Assembly (NCBI RefSeq): GCF_032854445.1 | Contig: NC_088301.1 | Coordinates: forward strand, 13,140,281-13,204,280 | Source of the DNA: Liolophura sinensis | Taxonomy: Eukaryota; Mollusca; Polyplacophora; Chitonida; Chitonidae | DNA: 64,000 bases | Direction of reading: 5' to 3' | Shown here: positions 1 to 14,000 of the stretch, piece after piece | How the letters are laid out: the number at the start of each line of letters is the position of its first letter | How positions within the stretch are numbered: position 1 is the stretch's first letter | The notes under the pieces: generated by a model | What the model saw: the letters and a program-made list of their open reading frames with translations, nothing else | Database searches by the model: none | What the model was told of the DNA's origin: nothing | Made by a program: the position numbers and the translations under genes

Positions 1-349
1 CCCTAAGCTTCCCCTCCTCCCCCCACTCACTGCGGCTAACTGTTACCTGAGCTTTATGTCAGGCTGCCATCAGTTCACCTCAGATGCCCGTGCCCCTCAG
101 TAGTGTCCCTCAGTAGTGTCAGCTTGCTCCACTACTGTGCATGTAAACACAGCCATGAGGGGACCCAGTCACACAGCCATACAACCACTTCTGAATGTCA
201 GTTTAAAGTCCACCCTGATGTGATTTAATGTGAAATGATGTTTACATGTACATCGTTAAGGAAGTAATTCATATGGCTGTAATACTGTTTGGATGTAGGT
301 CAGATTTCAGCCCTTGATTTACACCTGTTTTGACCTTGTTCTTTTTCAG

Positions 350-3300
350 CCTGTAGAGAAGTGGTCTGTGAACAATGTATTGGAATGGATGGCCGCGCTT
401 AACCTCTATCGCTATGCTGATCTCTTCAAGACACAGAACATCAATGGAGCAGAGCTTCAAAAGATGACAGAGGAGAGACTTCGGGTAAGTCGGCACTCCT
501 GTTCTTATTTAAACTGTCCAGAGTTCAAATCCTGAAACTCACTCAACTGGTTTTGATTCCTTTTTGTGAAAAGATTGCAATGAATTTGTAATCAATATTA
601 TTTGTTTGGTTTCTGTTGAGAAAAGTTTCTGTCAAACTAATTCTGAAAACAACTTAGTGTTACTATTTCTTTTTGTATTGCCGTTGTTTTATGTATGATA
701 AATGTACTAATTATTAAACTGTGTTTAAGTTAAGTGTTAACTTAAGTTAAGTGTTAGGTGGATGTCGGTTGATATGAAAACAACAGACATATGTTGACAC
801 TTGCATAAGTGTGAACGGAAGGGTCTAGATGTTGATTTTCATGTCTGTCAAGAAGGTTGACTCTGCAACTAGTATGATATGGTAGAAATAAAAGTAAATA
901 TCTCTGAAATACTAGTGTATAAATTGGGAAAATGATAAAAATTTCGAAATTCTGAGTGCAGTTGACAAATTATTTCGTACTCTATAACCTTGCTTCGTCC
1001 ATCCCTTGATGTTTTTTGTGACTTGATGTGCATATCCTGTTTCTGTCACGCTATACCTGGTTAATTAGTTTGTACTAGAACAGGTGACATTGTCTGTAGT
1101 TATAACTTGAGCAAGTTTCATCTGTTTCAGTTCATAAAATCTGTATTCAGTGCAATAAAAGTTTTACCGTGTATTCCCAAGTACATGCAAGAAGCACATT
1201 TTCTCATAAATCAAGAACTTAAGTCTGGCACTGCAGAATTAACGAAGATTGATACAGAAGAACACTATGGCAAACTTCAGTTAAGGTGAAGCTGTTGCCA
1301 AGTATGTTTTCATGAGTTTAGTTGATCCTTAATGAACAGTTTTGTAATTTTGTACAAGTATGCAAGTATTTTTCTTTACTGTGCAAATTCAATTGATAAA
1401 AATTGATAATTTGAGAAGGAAAGAAAAATACATTTCTTTTCATGAGGTATCCTGAAACTGGACATGACTGACCTACATGTAGCACTGAATTAGTTCGATG
1501 TTTTCGGGGAGTGTGGGGGGCTGCATACTGATATTCAAATGTGCCATATGACTTTCCTGTACTGGGTTAACTTTGCATGGGCTGTTTTTGGCTTGAGCAG
1601 ACTTGAACTCTACCAAGGGTATCCATGTGGACAGACTTACATAATTAAAACTGGGTGAGAATATTGAGAGAGGTGACCTGGTTTTTGTGACTGGCTTCAG
1701 GATTGAATAGAGATTAGCATATCAATGGCCAGCACAGTGCCTAGAGTTGGTTTGGCTGAACTGCTTGACTGCCACACACAAGAGGTATGCATGTCTGCAA
1801 TAATCATGTCCTGTGGTTCCCCTACCAACTTTGCTCAGCCACATATAAAAGCTGGAATTTCTCAGTTGACAGTAGTTTAACCTACTGTCTGAGGATTGAA
1901 TCAGACTATTTCTTCAGTTCCAAGATGAAGAGTTTCCGCGCTTCCATGCGAAAATCTCTCCGAGTCTGTTGTCCCAAGTTGTTATCTTGCATCCAGCCGT
2001 GCATGGAATCTGTTTCTTGTACCTGCCAGGTGCAATTTAACTGTAGAAAGGTAAAATCATCTCCATCAAAACATGTGAACTGCACTGAGGCAAAATTTCT
2101 TTTGGGCGGGTAAAGATCTGAGTTTTTATCAAGACATAATTTCATCTCTTTATAGATGTGCAAATGTGAGGTGTACCAAGGTAAAATCTCCTGGAGATAT
2201 TTTGTCAGCCTTGAAAGTATTAAATTTCCAGCATTAGCCGAAAGAAATCTTCAGTGCACTAAGTAAGCCAGATAAAATTATCTGTGTGGTTGAGTATTAT
2301 TCATCATTGAGCCCTGGTTGACTTTCCCAGGCTGTCTAGGCTGTCAGACATGTGGAGATGTGGAGAGAGCCTGGTGCCCTCTCATGATGTATTTTCCCTA
2401 ATCTTGGCTAGCAATTAACCTCATTCTTACCACACACTATCTTAGTAACATTCAACTACTGGGCTAATTGATTAAAAAGTAGGAAAAGGCTGACAGTTCA
2501 GCAGTGGGGGGTGCCTTGGAGTACCTTGGAGGTTTGTAGTTCCCCTAATAGTTGACAGTCTCTAAATGCGTGTGCGCTTACAGCTTATGACTGTGGTAAA
2601 TGACCAAATATTTGGTTCAAAAAAACCCCACATATTTAGAGGCAAATAAATGTCATAAAATGTATTACTTTGGGTGTGGAAACTTACAATTTCCAAGCAA
2701 GTGTCACTACCCCTAAGATCAATAGAACTCTTAGGAGAATCCGGCCCAGTGCACACCTTTTGTCATCTACTGTACCTGTACATGGTTTAGTTCTGCAACT
2801 CAGAATAACAGGCTTTTATGATTCAATTAATTATTAAATGAATACTTGGTGTGGCAGAATGTTTGGCCATTTACTTGTTTTATCTGGACCTCCAAATAAA
2901 AATGACCTAAAATTGAGACCAGGCTGTCAAACAGTTGACCTTGTGGAAGAGGACAGTGAATTGTGCCATGGCTGTGGACCATGTCTGTAGATGGCCAGCT
3001 GAAAGCCAGAATTTTCTTTTATGCTGTACCATGACCGAGATGAGAAAAGCCTTCACTTCTTTGCATGATCAAGGTCATCTTTAACCTGGTTGTTTGCAAT
3101 GGCATATAATTGAGCGGTCTGTTGGGCATTTAAAGCATATGCCAGTATTATGTTGGTGCTTCGTCAAGCTTTTTATCTAGTTATCCTTCAACAAAACGTA
3201 TAACCTTGGTTGCCTTAGGTAATTCCCATTACACATAGTAACAATTCTGAGTTCAGAGAAGCATTAAAAAATAGCATTAAGAAAAAAAAAACTTTTACGG

Positions 3301-5064
3301 CTTGGCTTTTAAATCAGAATGTTTCATATCATTTTATCAAACAGTTTTTTTTTTTGGTGGATGGGATAAGATAAGTCATGTGCATTTAGAAGGATTCGCA
3401 TGTAGGCATCCTCCCTATGTATTCCTTTAATTTGTGTATAGTTCTTGTATTATAATTAAAGTTCTGATGTTTGAAATATATATGTATGAAGATATAAAAT
3501 TGCAGGACTTAGATAGGCTTGACCTCTAAGAATAATCAATTACTCTGCTTCAGGCACTGGCATTGTTTAGGCCTACATATACATGCAAGCAGTTTGTAAG
3601 TGTTACACATACACATTTTAAATGTTACACATACACATTTTAAATGTAACATTTACAAATAAATAAAATTGAAATAGAATAGATCAATGCATAATCACTC
3701 CTAAGCCAAAGTCAGAAACTACACATGTACTGTCTGTGCACTAACCTATAAAATATAACTGATAGTTTTGTGGTTCATTTTGTGATGTTTACTGTATGAA
3801 ATTTACAGCAGTGCAAACAATTTAGAGTGTATTGGAGACATTGACAATAAAACTTCAGTTTTTTCGCATTGTCTCTGTCTGGGTGTGAGGAAACCAAGTG
3901 TTTTATCACACAAATTGTTGCATATAAACAAGAGTGGATGTTCTTATTTTACAAAATGAAAGTGATGAAAAGTAGAGAAAGGGTTATGTGGATAGTCTCC
4001 AGGTCTTTGATCGTTCATTTCACTTGATTTTTGCGAATCATGTTAATATGCTTTGAAGTCGTACTGATTTGGGGTGGTGTTTTCATGTACCATTTCCTAA
4101 ACTGAGAACCGTGTGCAAGAATCGTTGACAGGCAAACCACAATGTTTGGCGTTCCAGTGATTATGGACCAGCTTTTGTAGAGTTCATTATGACCCTTTTG
4201 GATTAGTGACCACCATCAAGGAGTGGTGTAGCTTAGCAACTAACTGTAGGGATGAGCCACATCTGGCATTTCACATTCTTACCCTTTTTCCTCTTTAAGA
4301 CCATTTTAATCTGTGTATGTTCCAGCTGAGTAATACAGTTGGTGGGCAATAAGGCTATTTCTGGCCTCCAATACTGAAGACCAGGGATGGCAAGAGAGTT
4401 AACTCTAGTAGAACTGTAGTTTTCCATGCACACAGCTGGCTCTGTTTCATTAATAGTGATGAAGTATAGAGGTGTAGGTTCATGTGGGGAGAGGTTGTCT
4501 GTGGCACTAGGTCACTGGGTTAGTGGTTAGTCTGGACATAAATCTATGGTCAGGAACTCTGTCCAACATGGAGGCCAGCTCTTCATTTCAACATGTGTGT
4601 ATAGTGTACTTCCCTGAGTAGACAGAGAAGTAATAGGCCCAATTGAGTGGGTTTTCTCTTAGATTAAAGTGTATCAGACCTAAATGTGCAACTTGACAGA
4701 AGGTCTGCTGTGCACTAGTCAGTACTTTTTCTTGTTTGTTAAGCTCTTTTTTGTTAAGATACTGTTATGCGTATCTTCAGTTAAGCAGAAAATCAATGCG
4801 CGTTTTGGTCTCAGGATATCAGCACCACAGATTGTCAGTCATGCAGGCAGACAGCTGACATTTTTGTGGTTTGAGCCAGATATCTTTAAGCATGTTTCTT
4901 AATTCATACATGTAAAACTTACACATGCAATGCCAAGATTATTACCCTCAAATTATTTCATTGTATTTTGTTTTGTTTTTCAGCATATGGGTATTGAAGA
5001 TGACTTCCATCTGAAATCAATCCTAGTGTGTATAGATGAGTTGTGTGGACAAAATCCAGAAAAT
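350..5064 (+). CDS. PIK3R1: PIK3R exons encoding a SAM domain (350-484, 4984-5064)
   Basis: The first exon starts after a tttttcag acceptor and opens with [19 protein letters not shown]. This is the SAM-domain opening (W-x-x-x-x-V-x-x-W-x-x-x-x-x-L). It continues with [20 protein letters not shown] 4.5-kb intron follows. The second exon ([20 protein letters not shown]) supplies the closing SAM helix, with the usual L-x-x-M-G-I pattern. Both exons are in phase 0. The assignment to the p85 gene rests on unbroken strand and phase into the C1 and RhoGAP exons; I see no stop, poly(A) signal cluster or new start between them. SAM domains mediate protein-protein oligomerisation. The alternative is that this is the end of a separate upstream gene. 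Confidence 0.75.
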
Positions 5065-8000
5065 GTAAGATTCGTTTTCATTTTATTGAAATAAATCTAC
5101 CTGTATGCTCATTTTACTTTCAACTGGAACTACAATCTAATATATTTGTTTTCAAAATACTTCATGTCGTGGGAGTTTGAATAGCAATTAAATTTCAGAC
5201 TTATGAAATCTGTTGCAGTATAAATTTTTTCTGTGTTATTATACATCTCTCTTTCTGGATTTTCATTAAATAATTACCAAGTATTTGTCTCCTATCTTTG
5301 AGGTGCCCATTTTATTCTAAATGTTGTTTCTAGGTGATTTATTGACTGATAGCTAAATGTAGAATTTTAGGACCTCCATCTGTCCTGAGTCAAGTATAAC
5401 AAGACAAACCTAATTAATTGAAAGTTAAAGAGGTTCTTGTAAATGGCATCTTTATGTCTATATGAAAATGGCAGCTGTACTTTAAGTGGAATGTTCAGTG
5501 TTTTGTCTGCTATGCATTAGTGTTCTAAATACTTGTGAACCCATGCTGGCAAATTTGAAGAGGTTGTTGGAAGACATTTGTGGAAGAATCTCTCAGGAAT
5601 CTTTGTAAAATAGACCAGATTGAGTAGGGCTGGGCTGAACTGGACTGGACTGGATTGGACTTTTATGTGCATGGGGAATAAGAGCCCTACCCCCCCAAAC
5701 CATCAGCCTGGCTTTAGTACTTCACCACACAGGGCAGATAACAGTGTAACACTGACCGCTGCTTGACCCCTCTCAGCAGCTTTTTTTCTCTTCTCTCATC
5801 TCTCTCTCTCTCCCTCTCCCTCTTTTACAGAGACCCTATTCAACATGTCTTCCACCACCAGGCCAGTGTATAGACCCAATGGAAGGTATGTACATGCAAA
5901 AACAATGCCCCTGCCTTTGACCTTTGCGCACCCTTTTTGTGAACAGAATTTTTAGACCACTTCTAGGGAAGAGTTTATTTACACAGTAGATGCAGACTGA
6001 AAACACTCACACATTTCCCATTTCCTCTTGAAAGCGCATGTATTCACAGATCAGGTCACGGTCACAGTCTGCAGAAAATTAAACTGGACAACTTCACCCG
6101 ATTATTTTTAAGTACCTAGTGTGGCTGCCCTCTTGAAGATTAATACCTGTATGAGTATCCACCTGGCTTTAGGCAGTGTTTATTAATGTTAGAATATTTG
6201 TTTTCTTTTTGTTCTCGATCTTTCTCTTGACATGTTGGTGTGACGCACGCAGTGTTGATTTAGTTATATGTGCACCTCCCAGGCTGAAACAACAAAAATT
6301 ACCTGCTTTACATCCCTGTTGTATTCAGATCAGATTTGTTATCTGTAATTAAATCGTGACAACTCAGGTGGTTGGTATTCTGTAGATGATGTTGTGTGTA
6401 GAGATGGATAAAAGTTTGTCAACAATTGTATGGGTTTAGAATACCTAATGTCAGCTCTTAGTTACAGCTTAAAAGGGGGAGGTAATCCATTCTAGAAAGC
6501 ACCACTTGGCCAGGAGGTTGTGAACTCTGCCAGACAATCCCCAGCTGTCAACAAATGATACACCCAGTGGCATTGGTCACTAGAGCAAAAGTGCTGTCCA
6601 CCTATTGGTCCCTCTCTTCACTGGTGACCTAGTCTCTGATAGGTTGGCCTGACCTTTGATGATATGACCCAGTGCCCTACTGCTAAAAATTTTGATGGAT
6701 TTTCCCTACCAAGTTGAAAACTTTGTATTGTATTACCATTTGCTTAGGGTAAAGGCAGATATACATGTAGTACACCCATCCCCATCTCTCTCCACACCCT
6801 CTCAATATCATGCACCCCACGTTCTCGTACAAATTGTGTGTCCTTCTTAAAGAAGTTTAAGATTCCAGTGCTATCTATGGCTGTCATCCAGCAATTTAAC
6901 ACGCACTCCCGTTTCCAATTATCCATTCTTTACCAAGAAGCAGAGCTGCTCTAATTGGTGGCTCATCTGTATCAAGGCATGAGAACTATATACACACCAC
7001 ATATGCAGAAGTAGTGGAGTCTTTCTCCCAGTATTGTGCTAGAGGATGCGAGTTGGCTGTGTGGCTAGATCTTATGGGCCCTTCATTCCCATTTCACTAA
7101 TTAATTTGGTAATTAATCGCCAAACTGAAGTATTTATTTAATGGGTGTTTAATACTGCAATACAGAATACCACGCTTACTTTAATTCTTTTAATCTTTTT
7201 TTCATGTTCACAAGTTGTTATTTTGATTCAAAAAAAACCCGATGTAATTTTGTCTCCAACATCAAGTTACCAAGTGACCTAAAACAACTGTCTATTTCAT
7301 ATGGAAAATGGTTGAGGAATGAGGGTATGGGACAACAATCTGATTCTTCAGGTGAAACCCAGCAAGAATGGTTTTTTTCTTTCGATGCACGGTGCATGTA
7401 GGAATGTATGTCTTTTCTCTTTTCCAGGAACCTGTGGTCCGACCAACCATAATTTTGTAGAGTACAGTTTTTCATCGCTACAGCGTTGCCACTTGTGTGA
7501 TAAGTTCTTGTATGGCCTCATGAGACAAGGTTTACAGTGCAGGGGTATGTTGCTCATAATGAATGTTTTCGTTATCAGCTTTCTTACAATGACCAGTATC
7601 CGGTTTCCTCCTTCCATAATGCTGACCGTCTTGGTAGAAGTGAAATATTGTGGAGGATGGCGGAAAACACCATTCAAATAAATATATGAATAAATCAGTG
7701 ACTAGTGGAGGTGGTAATACATACAGTCACTTTATCTAATTTTTTTTTAATACTCAATAACTGTACATGTACTGCTCATAATAGTATCCTTTTCTGTTGG
7801 GGCCCATTTATGTAAAGAAAAAATGATATTTTTTTTTATAGGATTTCTTTGAACTCTGACATGGCTGTCTTTGTGAAAACACTTATTGTTACCTTTTACA
7901 GAATGTGGGCTCTGTTGCCACAGAGTATGTTCAACAACAAAACCAGCAGATTGCAGCTTCCCGAAATTCGAAAGACTGCGGCGTTCAAGCTTCTCTCAAA

Positions 8001-11000
8001 GTATGGAAAACATTTGGCTATTAATTGAACATATAACAAGTACAAGATTAAAGTGTTTAATAAGTTTTTTTAATGTGTATGTAAATTCGTAATGTTTTAT
8101 GGGCTTTTTTTGTCAGAGATGTTTTTATTTATGTGTATCAAAATGTTTGACTTATTTGTACAAAATCCCCTTTATAGCCCTAACTTGAGTTTCTTGTTTT
8201 AGATGCTGTTTTCGGCATGGAATTGTCAGAAAGCTTGTCAGCATCCAACCAGGAGGCTCCTGTCGTTATTCAGAAGTGTGTGGAACAAATCGAATCCTGG
8301 TGCTCAGAACACAGTGAGTAGTGGTTATATTAAACAGCTGCTGTTATTTGATCTAAAACTTGTCCATGACTGAGTTACTGTATATCACCTAAAATTTAAC
8401 ATTTTTATTTAGACACATTTTGCTTTGCTTCTGATTGATACATCCACTTCAGAGTTTTTTTGTGAAGTGTGATCAATGTTTTATCAGAAAAAGAAATGTG
8501 TTGGCAGTGGGTGTCATCTTAAGGCCTTCGATGCTTCTGAAAGTGCATTTTAACATACCAAAACTAAGGTGAAATGCACAACTGACTTTGCTTTGAGAGT
8601 TCTGTTTGTGTTTTGAGTTGGTTTTGAAGTATTTTGAGTAGATTTTGTTGTGATTTTTTACAGTTCAGAAGGATCAAAGTTTAGGGTATCTCATGATCGT
8701 TGCAGGGAAGTAATGGTTGAAAGGTCAAGCTTTCTAATTGAGAGTGCCTGAACAGCAGTACTAAGGGTAGAAGATTTTGCTGGAGAAAAAAAGCCTAGCT
8801 GAACTTCTTTTTGAAGTTCACAAACTGGTGACTTTTTCACATTGCTTTGAACTTTGAAGTCAGTTCATTTATCTCAAAGTGAATATATCAATCACCTGCA
8901 GAGGTTAACGAAGTCAGGTGGACCGTTAGCGAGCAGCAGGTGTCCCCCTCATGTTCCCCTGGGTGATAAGCAGAGCCAGAGAAGGTGTCCAGTAACAGGA
9001 ACAACCAGTGGCTAAACCCACACACACTGGTTAAATTAAGCTGTTCTAAAACCTGTTTCTGTGGAGAGCCTCAGGCCAAACCTTTAGACTAGATACAATT
9101 TAGGATTTAATTACTTAAGCCTCACCTCGGTCAGTAATGGACATTTAAAGTCTCTCTGTTAGTGGTTCATTATTTATAGGCAGGTGTGAAACCTAGGCTT
9201 GAGGCACAATTAGTCTTGATTGAATCAGTGTGGTTTAGGGTCTATGAATGAAAGTGAAATCTGGTCCTACACAGTGTAGTAATGTATTTCAGCAGGAGAA
9301 CATGATTGGACTGTCTCTCCATTTATGTGGGGTTTTTTTGTTTTTTTTGTTGTTTTGGTAGTAATGCTCTAAAAACCTTCAAACATGATCATAAAAACCT
9401 TCAGAATTTTTAGTCTGCCAGAATATTTCACACAAGATTCTGTGGAAAAGAAATATTTGTAAAATTAAAGAAAAAGTTCCGAAACATAATTTGCAACCAT
9501 CATGCAAAGATTACAAAGTTCTCTCCCTTGAAAGAAGAAAAAGCTATTAAATAGGATTTGAATCTGATTTGTTTATTTATGCTGTAATAAGTTGATGCCA
9601 ACAGTTGTGAATGAATAAATGCTGGATTATGGCTTAACGCCATATTACCTAAAGTATTACATATCCACTACTACTTTGGCACTGACAGCTGTGCTAGTCT
9701 GCCTTCTGTAAGGCAACACCTTGTTCCTGAACTCCCCTGGGGTTACATGATTGGCTCTGACTTCTTATTTCTCCTGAGTGACTACCCCCAGGGGATTGAT
9801 TGGAGAGTGGGGGGGAGCCAATTAAGTCACCCACTGGTGCAGTGAAATGTAACCTGTCTGTAATATTAGGAGGTCTTAATGAGGCCTAGTGGTCATTGGA
9901 TGGATAGTCCACTTATACATTTGTTCATTTAACAGCCTAACACTTCTGTAGCTTCATTTCTGTTGTACAGTAGCTCTTGGGTAAGATGTTGGCTTATAGC
10001 TTGAGGCAAATGGCAGGCCCCAGGATCATGAAGCTGTCTTTTTAAACTTCAGTCAAACTTGGTCTTAAATTCAAAATAGTATACTGTGGTAAAATTGTGA
10101 TTTACCTTAGGAATATTTCAGTACCCAAAGTTAATTCTTCATGATAAGATCCAATATTAGTGATTAGGTTCAAGTTCAGAAATGAATACCACGTGTTAAG
10201 ACTAAGTCTGACCTCTAGGACAGCATCTTGACCCAGAGGGCAGATCATGAATTCAGTAATTTGCTTATTTCTGTTTTTATAGTTTGGGGAGATATACATG
10301 TAACCTGGGGGAACTCTCTTTCTCGTGTGTGTGTGTGTACATTTTATTGCGATGTTCATTGAATTTCTTCAGTATGTTAAATGTTGTTTTTATTTCTGTT
10401 TTCCATGAAGCTGCGGACGCCTTCAACATCTATCGCTTCTCAGCTCCAACCGAAGCCATAAACCAGATCAAGGCTGCCTTCAACCAGAGTGAGTATACAT
10501 CACATGCTGCTTTCATGTGGTAAATCCTCAAAATCAGTGGCGTACATGGGAAGGTTTTCCAGCAACCTGCTGAATCACGCTTGTGGGCTTCCCCCTGAAC
10601 CCTGACTGAATTCCTCCCATTGTAATGCTGGCCTCTGTTGTAGAAATGAAATATTCTTGAGTACGGCATAAAACACCAATCGAATAAATTAATCAAAATC
10701 CATGTCTCTGCGAGGAAAACTGGGTACATGTAATTCTGATTCTCATAAATGTTTCCCAAATGAAAGGTTCAAGTATGCCGATGCATTTTCATAAAGTATT
10801 TAATTTGAAGTAGAAGAAAAAAAAATGACCAGACATCACTTGTCTTGGGCAAAACCTGGAGGAATACTTGTGAGTGTAGTATTGACAGTAAATGGAAGTA
10901 CATGAAACACTGACAGTTTTGCGTGTAAATTGTAACCCAATTGTATGTAGTCTCTTTAACCCTTGTGTATTCTGATTCATAGGTGATCCAGCAGAGCTTG

Positions 11001-14000
11001 ATCTCAGTGCATATGAAGTCCATCATATAGGGGGCGCTCTTAAACGTTATCTCAGAGAGTTGCCAAACCCAGTTATCCCAGTGGAATTCTATGAACAGTT
11101 GATAGAGGCAGCAAGTAAGTAAAGCTTAGCACATACGAAAGATCATCTGCTACGTGTACAGTTTCAAGACTTGTGTGGTCACATTGTGCTTATTCTAAGT
11201 AATGCACATGTACATGATTCATCGACTTAATTTTGTTTCAACTGCAAAGGCCATGCAAGTTTTTGGTGGCCTGGTACATGTATATTAAGCGCTGTGAACA
11301 AAAGATGGCAGATCTCTTTTACAAAACTTCGTAAATCAGTTTATCGTAACTTTTCTCATAAAAGATGTCATTTTATGGTAAGATTACCGAGATAGTCATT
11401 TATGAAAAAAGCTATGAGAAATGACTTAGCAGATTTTGTGTGAAAGTGGCCTCGGGCTACTTCTTTTAAGCTGGCAATCTCCATGCTACACAAATCAGGA
11501 AGGCATTATATTTGCTCATTCATTTTGTTCAAGCACCAGTGTTCCTCAATGGATGTTGAAGTGAATGGCTTGTTAATTACGATGAACCATGATATTTTGG
11601 CTGCTTTTCAAGCCGTGCCAGCAGCCTTCCTGCCCTTCCCATCAATTGACACTGTACACAAGTGGCACCCCTTGTATATACACCCACATGTATATTGCCC
11701 AGCTGATTATGAACACTCAAGCTGGCCATGACGCTGTAGATTCTCCCACTCTCACTGCTAATGAGGCCTTGATGACAAAAATAAGCAGTCGTTCACGCTT
11801 GTGCACCCCTTTATGCACTGTAACATCAGTTGAAGTCTTCAAACAATCTAGTGTGCATATCTGTTCACTGCATGTGAGAAAGTTTGTTAGTAACTTGCCA
11901 AAGTTTGGTGGTTTACTCTAATTGGTAGTTAATTCAACTATTGATAGGCTTTGTCATGGTTACTCTGTATTTTGTTGAACTTATTTGTTTGAGCATTTTT
12001 GTTAATTCCCTAAGTACTTTGTTCTGAATAAAGACATTTACGTATTGTGTTTTTTTTTTTTCTTTCTTTCTTTTATTTTAGGACGGAAAAACGAGACCGG
12101 TATTGTGGAAATCTGTAACAAACTCCCAACAGCACACAGAAAAACTCTGCTGTTCCTCATTGACCATTTTGTTCGCTTGTGGCGCATGTGGTACCAAAAT
12201 CACCGTGACAACCAAGCCGAAGCGTACAAGCTCGACAGGCTTTCGCATGTATTTTGTCATATCCTTCTCCGGCCACCATGGGAGAACATCATGTGAGTTT
12301 GATAGAACCTTCATATAGACATCAGTCCTGAAGCCTAACCTCTTTCTGACTTCAAAAGAATTTCATGAGATTCGTTTTTTTTTCTCCTGTATATATCTCT
12401 TCCCCTGTTCATGGAATGACGCATGTCCAGAAAAGTATACATGTAGGTCAGCAAAGTTTCATTTGACGTCAGTGTAGTAAATGATCTTAGAGATAACAAA
12501 GGTTTTGTAAATACTGAGTGATCAATGGCCAATTCATTTGATGGAAATTTGTGTTGTCTTCATATTTCAGTGATATAATCAACAATACCCAACTCCAGGT
12601 GGACATTTTTGAGGCTTTGATGAAAAGAAGTTTTAGCAGTGAGAAACCTCCACCTCCGCCAAGTAAGTCTGCTATAACATTCTGTCAGGTGCTGTAGTAC
12701 CAGGAGAAGATAAGTACATATTGGGTGGGGATATTGTGGGATAAAACAACAAAACATTTGAGTCTAAATCCTTTCAGACTGTTTTTACCAATTTTTGTGT
12801 TACATTTATCTTAAAGGAAGGTTTAAGGCTTGTTATTAAAGTCATACTTTTGTGTTGTATTTTTCCTTGTTTACAACACCAATAAACCGGACTACCTTCT
12901 GAATGAATGAGTATGGTATAGCGCCTCAGGTATATCGTGCCGAGGGCCTTCTTAGAAGTGAAAAATGTGGCATTTAAATCTCAGTCAGAGATTAATCTGT
13001 TAACCTGGTACCTTGTATTCAGTTGATCATTCTATTTTACCTCAGATGTTACATTGATGAGAAGACAAGTACTGTATCCCCACCTGAAGTTTGGCTTATG
13101 AAAATACACTTTCAGAGTACATAACGGCCTTAAAAGTCTACCTTTGTTACTAACACTTAGGATTCTAGGATTCTTCACAAAAAAAACCTTACACAAAGGA
13201 TGAATCACTAAGAAGCCAGCAAAATGTGTCACTTGAAGAAAGCTAAACTTCAGGTGTGATGCAATGTTTGCGGGTTGTATAGTGCCTTCATTTTCTCACT
13301 TCTTCCCTCCAGTCTAACAGTTGATGTTTTCCTCTCCCACAGGGCAACCTCCTGCAGGGCGACCAACTGACCACTTTGCTGACTCGCCCCTGCCAAATTC
13401 TGCACCCACCCCCTCAGGTACCAGATTAGAAGACTGTGATTGGTACTGGGGTGATATCAGCAGGTATGTCCACATCAGTCATTTTTTTTTTCCCTTTCCT
13501 TAAGAATAATTACAGATTGATATACAGAGTAAAAAGGCATATTGTTTTGTTTTTGTAACATCCTGTCATTTTTTGAAGTCCTGTTAAATAATAATCTCAA
13601 GAATGCATTGATGGTTTCATTTTTCTTTATAGGGAAGAAGTCAATGAGCGGTTGAAAGATCAACCTGACGGGACATTTTTAGTACGGGACGCTTCAACTA
13701 AGACAGACTACACCCTGACGTTAAGGTATGTAACAACATGCTACAAACTGTACCTTGTAGATACATCTGCTCTCACTCCAGCAGTTTAAACGGTCTTAAT
13801 ATTTGATGAAACCCCTTTTCTTCCATCAACACTTTGCCCATATCTTTGTTATATGTTGAAAAATTAGGCGGTAAGGTGGTTTTCCATGTTCACTTCAGTT
13901 TTCTTCACCAGTTGTACTAGTCCTGGATGTTTGAGTGTAAAATTCTTGAGCATGGCACTGTGCAAGGATCAGATATATAGTAAGTGGAACCGCATGTTTG

